A DNA stretch of 64,000 nucleotides. Origin: Synaphobranchus kaupii. Lineage: Eukaryota > Chordata > Actinopteri > Anguilliformes > Synaphobranchidae. Positions 57,371-64,000 of this stretch are shown piece by piece. The DNA is taken from assembly GCA_029718625.1 (NCBI GenBank), contig CM056378.1:62395027-62459026 (forward strand), given 5' to 3'. The position numbers and the translations under genes were made by a program. The notes under the pieces were generated by a model. It saw only the letters and a list, made by a program, of their open reading frames with translations. It searched no databases and was not told the origin of the DNA. The number at the start of each line of letters is the position of its first letter. Positions within the stretch are counted from its first letter, which is position 1.

Positions 57371-58972
57371 GACGCGGTAGGATGTTAAAACCCAAATTTC
57401 GCCCATCAATATCTCAGCTGTTTTAGCACCAATTACCAAGCCACTTGGCAGATCAACTCATCTCATCAATATCTCAACATAAAACAAATATGGGAAAGAT
57501 TTATTAAGCCGTTTTCATACAATTAAGTACATAAAAAATTTGCACTTAGATTAAGACTTTTTTCCAACGACCTAGCTCAAATTCTACAACTCTAATCGCT
57601 AAAGTAGACAGTGATATGTCGGGCATGGCATGGACTAATTATTTTGATGGGAGACATTTCTATTTATTGTACAGTTTTTAAATAAACCTTTATAATTCTA
57701 CGATACTGGAAATGAGTTGTCCATTGACTTAACATTTGGGCATAAATTTGGTAGTGTAGTGGGTGTAGCTCGGCTTGTTCCATCGAGATATATAAGAAGA
57801 ACTGGAGACAGCTTCCGCTTACCGATTCCATAGATTCCTATGGGAGCTGCCACTGGCGCCTGAAGCAAATTTATGGACGCCATATTAGACTATGGGGCTT
57901 TTTGAAACCAGAGCATGCGCACTGGGTACTTCACGTGGCTTTTGGAACCAGAGGAGCATGCGTACTGGGTACCTAAACATGGTGACCCAATTGGAATGAA
58001 AAAAATCTTATAACTTATTCTGTGGGACTAATTTATATTTAAAAAATAATAATAATTAAAAAAGAATCGGTCCCTGGAGAGTAATTAGTTCAGCATGAAG
58101 AAATTTTTTTTATTTAAAAGAACTGTCCAAAATAGCTATCGGCGATTTCGCCTTTCGGGTTCGTCTTTGGAATCTTTGGACGAGTGACAATTGAACGATT
58201 GTTTCTCCTGACAAATTTTCCTATTGAACTCCATTCCTTTATATTCAAATAACTCAGTACAGATTTTTTTGGCCAGCCACAAAGAAAGACTTAATTAGTT
58301 GCGCCTTGATCTGTTTAAATTAAATAATTACATTTTTCAATGATTTATTAGGCTTGACTTACTTGATCAAAGTTGTTGTAGAATAATATTTATGCTGGAG
58401 AGTATCGGTTTCGTTCTGCCGAGCCTCAATGTAGCCAAGCAACCGACATGTTACTTTGTAATGCCTATTGTCTTTTGATTTAGGTCATTTTATTTATTAT
58501 TTTACTGGAGTTGGCCTCCTGTTACATTTTTTCTGCCCAGGTCAATGTAAAAGCCAAAAATTTTGCTTTCCATGAACTACTTAGTTTTTATCACTAAACA
58601 CTAATTTGCCACTGCCTTGTTTAAAATAATGGGATTATACAATGCAGCTGTCGTCTGGGTAACATTTTCGTGTAATTATATTGTTTATTTGTTACAACAT
58701 GTTTGTGAGTTGAGAATGAATTCATAATATCAAATAGCACTGGGGACTGTTAAGCATTGAGTATATTTCTGTGCATTGTTGTTCCATGCTGCTAGGCTTT
58801 TGGAGTAGCTAGCTTACATCATTCGATCAATCGATCTGGGAAAAAAACAAAATATCCATTCCTACTTTGTAATCTTTTGTTTTCCATGAGAAAACTTTAA
58901 CATAATGATGTTATTTTCACTTTGTAATGATACATTTTTAATTTAGGCCTACATGTTCATACAAGCCATTGC
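57371..58972. other. Non-coding, old repeats
   Basis: 57400-57730 is loosely similar to 24020-24330. 57890-57980 has two copies of 'accagagcatgcgcactggg' / 'accagaggagcatgcgtact'. No gene was recognised. Confidence 0.45.
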
Positions 58973-59100
58973 TACACAGTAAAATGTCCATTGTTAATTC
59001 AAATATAACAGAGTAGGCTACATATGAGCCTAATCTGGCCACATTAGGCTCATATTTACTCTGTTAGAGTTGAACTAACACTGGACATTTTACCGTGTAA
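58973..59100. repeat. 128-bp hairpin element
   Basis: Two arms, 'tacacagtaaaatgtcca' with 'cattttaccgtgta', then 'ataacagagta' with 'tactctgtta', meeting at 'gagcctaatctggccacatt' / 'aggctc'. The whole segment is one imperfect inverted repeat without ORF. Confidence 0.85.
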
Positions 59101-61418
59101 AAAGATTTATGGCTCAGAAATACATACAATTCTGCAGTCATACTTTCTTGTCAATTAACTTTTATTATATCGTATCGTGGTTGTATCGAAATCATGAACC
59201 CCATATCATGTATCGAACCGTATCGTGCGCTAAGCATATCGTCCCATCCCTACTGCGTTCGTTTGTTTATTATTTTTGCCTGGAACACATGAGGAGGAGG
59301 AAAATTTTCGTCTGTTTATGCATATGTCTGTTATAATTTGCTGTATCTCTGCTGTTATAAAACGCCGGTAAAAATAGTAATTTCCGCATCTCATGGCGTG
59401 TGACATGCCTTTTTTAAAATGGTTTTTGTGTGTGTGGCTGGTGTGAGAGAGTAAATTGGTTGAGCAGTGACATGACTGCCTGAAACGTGTGTGTGTGTGC
59501 GTGTCTACATGATTAGATGGGATGAGTGTTTGGCTCCAGCCAAACAAAATAAGTTGAGGTCCTAACAGATCCAAGGATTTGTGAGAACAATGAACGTTAT
59601 TTGGGAACAATCCCGTATTGTCGACCTTCCTGACCTCTAGCCAGTGTAGTTTTGGCCTTGCATGTTTTGCATCATTTGAATTGAACGACTGATCATAGAA
59701 TACAGAGCATCATTTCTGCTTTTACACTTCTATCCCTGTCTTTTTCTTTTTTTCCCAGTATGATCTAGGACACAGACTCAGGGCCTCTGCCTCAGAAAGA
59801 CTCCATACATATAGTTCTATCTCACTCTCACTATCAAGTTAGCTTTATTGGCATGATGTATGCATACAGTAAAGCCTATATATTGCCAAAGAATGAAAAA
59901 TACAACAAACATTTAATAAACCTTTAAACAAAATACATAGAATAAAACATTCTGCTCATTTGTTTATAATATTAGTTAATTTGATGATGACAAAGGCATA
60001 CAAAATTATACACATCATTAGCGAGTGTGTTTGGTGCTTGTGTATTAGCTCATGCACATGTTAATTTCGCCTATGTGTGTGCTTTTGTGAACGTTCTGCA
60101 TCATGGGTGATTTATCTATCCATCTATAACAATAAGAAAGGTCTATATATACACTCAGAAAATATATATACAAATGAAAAAAATAAAAGATCAAGAGGAG
60201 AACAAATAGAACCTTATAGGGTGGGCTGGGGTATATAACCTATATATATTATCTCACTGTCTCTGAGGATATGTTAGACTGTCACATTATGCAGCAATTG
60301 CTACTGTAATTCCCTCACACAACACAATTGTGAGTTTATCCATGGTGGAATAATGGGAGAAGTTTGGGATTTGAGTATAAAATTTTTTACATTGAAGGAG
60401 AAAGTGCATCTCTGTCTCAACCTCACTTGGCATACAATGACCACATATTCTATCCTCCTAGGGTTTCCATGATTTTTTATGTCTGACTTTTTCTTTAGCT
60501 AGACGGTGGTCGCTGAGCCTGTATTTGGTCAGTATCTGTCCTTTGAATGTTTGAAGGTGAAGAGATACTCGCCAATTCATATTGGCTTTTTAGGTCCCAA
60601 AAGCATTCTCATTTGTTTTGAGATTTAGATTGTCTCCCAACATTCCAAATAGGAGTATTTGATTTGGTTCACGATTTGGTTTACCTTAATTTGAGTTTGG
60701 TCAGTGGTGCTGGTTTGAAATTGATTTGGACTTGGGTTGATTAATTTCAGGACCAGCTGACAGAGGGGACTGGTTTTAGGGCTGAGCTCACTCTCAATGT
60801 TCATTTTCAATAGTTTTTTTCTTCACTGTAGAAACACTTCTGTACTTGCACTGTGGCAGGCTGTATCAATGCAATTAATACAGAAGGTGGGCAATTAAAC
60901 TTGCAATTAAAAAAATAAATTATTTAAGCTCAAGTTCAAACATCCTGCACTGATCGGGTGCTTCTACATACACCACTAGCTTGACACCGCATGTACGTTG
61001 TCCTACCTTTATTTTGTTGTAGATTTCTGAAGACAATTCACAAAAATGTCATAACTTTGGGGCGTGCTCTACTCTACCACTGATTTCCCAAGGGTGTCGG
61101 ATAGTTCTGTATTCCACTGTATTCCAACGAAAACGGAGGTGTTATTCCGGGGGCCGGGACGATAGTATTGTATAAAAACACAATATTCAAACAGTCATAT
61201 CTCCAGAGAAATTTACAGAATCTCATTTTGTAGCTCTGATTCTGTACTTTAACAAGGTGAAAACTGAAAGAAAGATTTGAAACGTATCCGAAATATGCAT
61301 CCGGTCACATTTATGTAGAGGCTACACAGATGCACCTTATACATTTTTATTTTTATTTTTTTACAGCATTTCAAGGTGTATTCCAGAGATGAGGAATATA
61401 TATCTCATATTGCGACAT
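59101..61418. other. Non-coding, possible LINE-like 3' remnants
   Basis: 59160-59255 has repeated 'atcgtatcg' phrases and an end like a hAT terminus ('catatcgtcccatccctact'). 59484-59502 is a short (TG)n. 59830-60830 contains 'caagttagctttattggcat' and a long AT-rich tract with no clear frame. No gene was recognised. Confidence 0.4.
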
Positions 61419-62194
61419 TGATGTGTCAGTGCTGACCATATCAGTGATGTGTCAGTGCTGACCATATCAGTGGTGTGTCAGTGCTGACCATATCAGTGAT
61501 GTGTCAGTGCTGACCATATCAGTGGTGTGTCAGTGCTGACCATATCAGTGGTGTGTCAGTGCTGACCATATCAGTGGTGTGTCAGTGCTGACCATATCAG
61601 TGGTGTGTCAGTGCTGACCATATCAGTGGTGTGTCAGTGCTGACCATATCAGTGGTGTGTCAGTGCTGACCATATCAGTGGTGTGTCAGTGCTGATCATA
61701 ACAGTGGTGTGTCAGTGCTGACCATATCAGTGGTGTGTCAGTGCTGATCATATCAGTGATGTGTCAGTGTTGACTGTACAGTGGTGTGTCAGTGCTGAGT
61801 GCATCAGTGGTGCACCAGGGCTGACAGTATCAGTGGTGTGTCAGTGCTGACAGTATCGGTGCTGTCTCAGTGCAGACTGTATCGTTGGTGTGTCAGTGCT
61901 GACTATCAGTGGTGCGTCAATACTGACCGTATCAGTGGTGTGTCAATACTGACCGTATCAGTGGTGTGTCAATACTGACCGTATCAGTGGTGTGTCAGTA
62001 CTGACCCTATAAATGGTGTGTTATTACAGACTGTACAGTGGTGTGTCAGGGCTAACGACACTGGTGGGTCAGTGATGACTGTACAGTGGTGTGTCAGTGC
62101 TAACAGTATCAGTAGTGTGTCAGTACTGACCGTGCGATTAGTGTGTCAGTGTGGACCATATCAGTGGTGTGTCAGTGCTGAATGCATCAGTGGT
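61419..62194. repeat. 26-bp minisatellite, ~30 units
   Basis: Unit 'tgtgtcagtgctgaccatat' + 'cagtgg'. The first ~13 units are nearly identical; units toward 62.19 kb are more diverged and vary in length. The array ends 9 bp before the LINE start codon at 62203. Confidence 0.95.
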
Positions 62195-62202
62195 AACACA
62201 AA

Positions 62203-64000
62203 ATGGCGCCGCGGATGGCAGCCTCGGTACTGCGCTCTCTGGTACTTTTTCTGTTTTTGTTTATTTGTTCAGTTTTCAGCTCTCCCTCTCTGATCACATT
62301 CACCAGGGAGGATCTTTTGAACATTCGACAATTCACTTGTCAAACTATTTCACCGTCTTTCACCCAACCGGAAAGTTTTACAGAGCTTTTAGTCGGAGGA
62401 GCAGCAGCTCTCTATGGGATTTGCCGGAGACGCTGAAGGGGGAAGCGAGCTGGAGCGCTCGTTAAACTGCGACAGCGGGGATTTCGAACTGCGCTCCCGT
62501 CTATACATCTGGCGAATGTCCGCTCTCTGGCCAACAAGATGGATGAACTTCTGCTTCTCAACAGAACAAACCCAGACTTTTACAGATCCGCCGCCCTGTG
62601 CTTCACTGAAACCTGGCTTGGTGAGCACATCCCGGATAGCTCACTCCATCTGCTGGGCTTCCAACTCCTCCGAGCGCACCGCGTAACGGAGCTAACGGGG
62701 AAAACGAGGGGAAGCGGAATCTGCTTCTACATAAACGAAGGTTGGTGTACAGATGTCACAGTGTTGAAGAAATCATGCAGCCCTCACCTAGAAACCCTTT
62801 TTATTGACTGTAAACCGTTTTATTCACCGCGGGAGTTCTCCTCCTTTATTCTGGTCGCTGTTTACATCCCACCTCAGGCCTGTGTTAGTGAGGCATTACA
62901 ACACCTGGCTGACCAGATAACTTCCACGGAGCACAAACATCCAGACTCCCTGCTCATTGTTCTTGGGGACTTTAACAGAGCAAACCTCAGCCACGAACTG
63001 CCAAAATACAGACAGCACATTAAGTGTCCCACCAGGGACAAAAACACACTGGACCACTGCTACACCACATTTAAAGGACGCCTATCGCTCTGTCCCCCGT
63101 GCAGCTTTGGGACTCTCTGATCACTGTCTGGTTCATCTTCTCCCGACTTACAGGCAGAAACTAAAATCTGCTAAGCCTGTGGTCAAGACTGTGAGGAGAT
63201 GGACCAACGAGGCAAAGCTGGAGTTACAGGCCTGCTTTGACTGCACTGATTGGAGTGTTTCTGAGGCTGCTGCTAAAGACCTGGACGATCTCACTGACAC
63301 TGTGACATCTTACATCAGTTTTTGCGAGAACATGTGTGTGCCGACTAAAACCTTCTGCACATACAACAACAATAAACCCTGGTTTACTGCAAAACTCAGG
63401 CAGCTTCGTCAGGCCAAGGAGGAAGCCTACAGAAGTGGGGACAGGATCCTGTACAACCAGGCCAGAAACACACTGACAAAGGAGATCAGAGTAGCTAAGA
63501 GGAGCTACACTGAAAACCTGCGTCAGTGTGGAGAAGCCTGCAGGATATCACCAACTACAGGAGACCATCCCCCCACACTGTGGAGAACCTTCAACTGGCC
63601 GACGACCTGAACGTGTTTTACTGCAGGTTTGATGAGCCCACATTCACACCCCACACCCGCCTCCGACATCAAACAACCAACTGCACCCCCTGCCACCCCC
63701 TCACACCCCTCCCCCACTGACCCCCCCACCTGCACTCAGGATCTGTGAAGAGGATGTGAGTCAGCTCTTCCAGAGACAGAAGACCAGGAAGGGCACCAGG
63801 CCCAGATGGCGTGTCACCCTCCTGCCTGAAAGTCTGTGCGGACCAGCTGGCCCCCACATCTTCACGCAGATCTTCAACAGATCACTGGAGCTGTGTGAAG
63901 TCCCCTCCTGCTTCAAAAACTCCACAATCATCCCCGGTCCCGAAGAAACCCTCTATCACAGGATTAAATGACTACAGGCCCGTCGCCCTGACGTCTGTGG
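62203..64000 (+). pseudogene. L2-clade LINE ORF (EN and start of RT), runs off the window
   Basis: ATG at 62203 opens MAPRMAASVLRSLVLFLFLF, a hydrophobic leader seen in this fish LINE group. The same frame has one TGA at 62434-62436 and continues to 63120 with apurinic/apyrimidinic-type endonuclease motifs: LANVRSLANKMDELL, CFTETWL, AVYIPPQ and VLGDFN (residues ~250). A frameshift near 63060-63110 moves the frame (GLSDHCLVHLLP, KPWFTAKLRQLRQAKEEAY), another near 63525 (ITNYRRPSPHTVENLQLAD), and further ones near 63750. The RT core starts at RPVALTSV at the window edge. A 26-bp minisatellite lies directly upstream. Not functional as read. If the shifts are sequencing errors it might be nearer to intact. 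Confidence 0.93.

Noticed and set aside
61419..62194. Coding repeat protein in the 26-bp array
   Set aside because: 26 is not a multiple of three, and stops occur in every frame.
36010..64000. Further upstream raf exons
   Set aside because: I looked on the minus strand for the DFG, HRD and GSILWM regions and did not see them. Manual reading may have missed a short exon.

Overview
The window looks like teleost nuclear DNA. The evidence is a vertebrate RAF-family kinase gene split by phase-0 introns, a V-SINE-type SINE, Sleeping Beauty-type and other Tc1 transposons, hAT and piggyBac-like elements, L2-clade LINEs and a Ty3/gypsy relic. The species cannot be named from sequence alone. Everything outside three exons is intronic or intergenic DNA dominated by transposable elements.

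Host gene: the last three coding exons of a raf kinase lie on the minus strand at 35860-35991, 33888-34022 and 23518-23658. They encode the end of the kinase domain and the C-terminal tail with the RSASEP 14-3-3 site. All splice sites are canonical and the introns are phase 0. The last intron is about 10.2 kb. No further upstream exon was recognised between 36 and 64 kb, so either the next intron is over 28 kb or an exon was missed.

Layout. 1-1696 is a satellite of about 181 bp units ending at a 500-N gap; a gypsy RT relic follows. 2.9-16.1 kb holds head-to-tail copies of an unclassified repeat, called R here, with internal subrepeats and two tRNA-like modules. One R copy is split by a TTAA-flanked piggyBac-like element (6284-9529), whose empty sites survive in the sister R copies. 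A second piggyBac-like copy with a palindromic head lies at 3.5-6.0 kb. 17.4-19.05 kb is a Tc1 transposon with a nearly complete but frameshifted transposase. 20.1-20.7 kb is a foldback element, and 22-36 kb is the raf 3' region with intronic repeats. 36-44 kb holds further DNA transposons, including a possibly undescribed one at 39955-41307 with symmetric subterminal repeats and a small ORF. 44.5-48.85 kb is a three-level nest: a Sleeping Beauty-type Tc1 contains a TTAA-flanked element, which contains a Tc1 with an intact DD34E transposase of 342 aa. 50-59 kb holds several foldback and hAT elements. 61.4-62.2 kb is a 26-bp minisatellite directly abutting a LINE (62203 to the window end) with EN and pre-RT domains.

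There is no operon-like organisation. Relations between features are insertions, nesting and tandem growth, and several can be ordered because related copies preserve empty sites.
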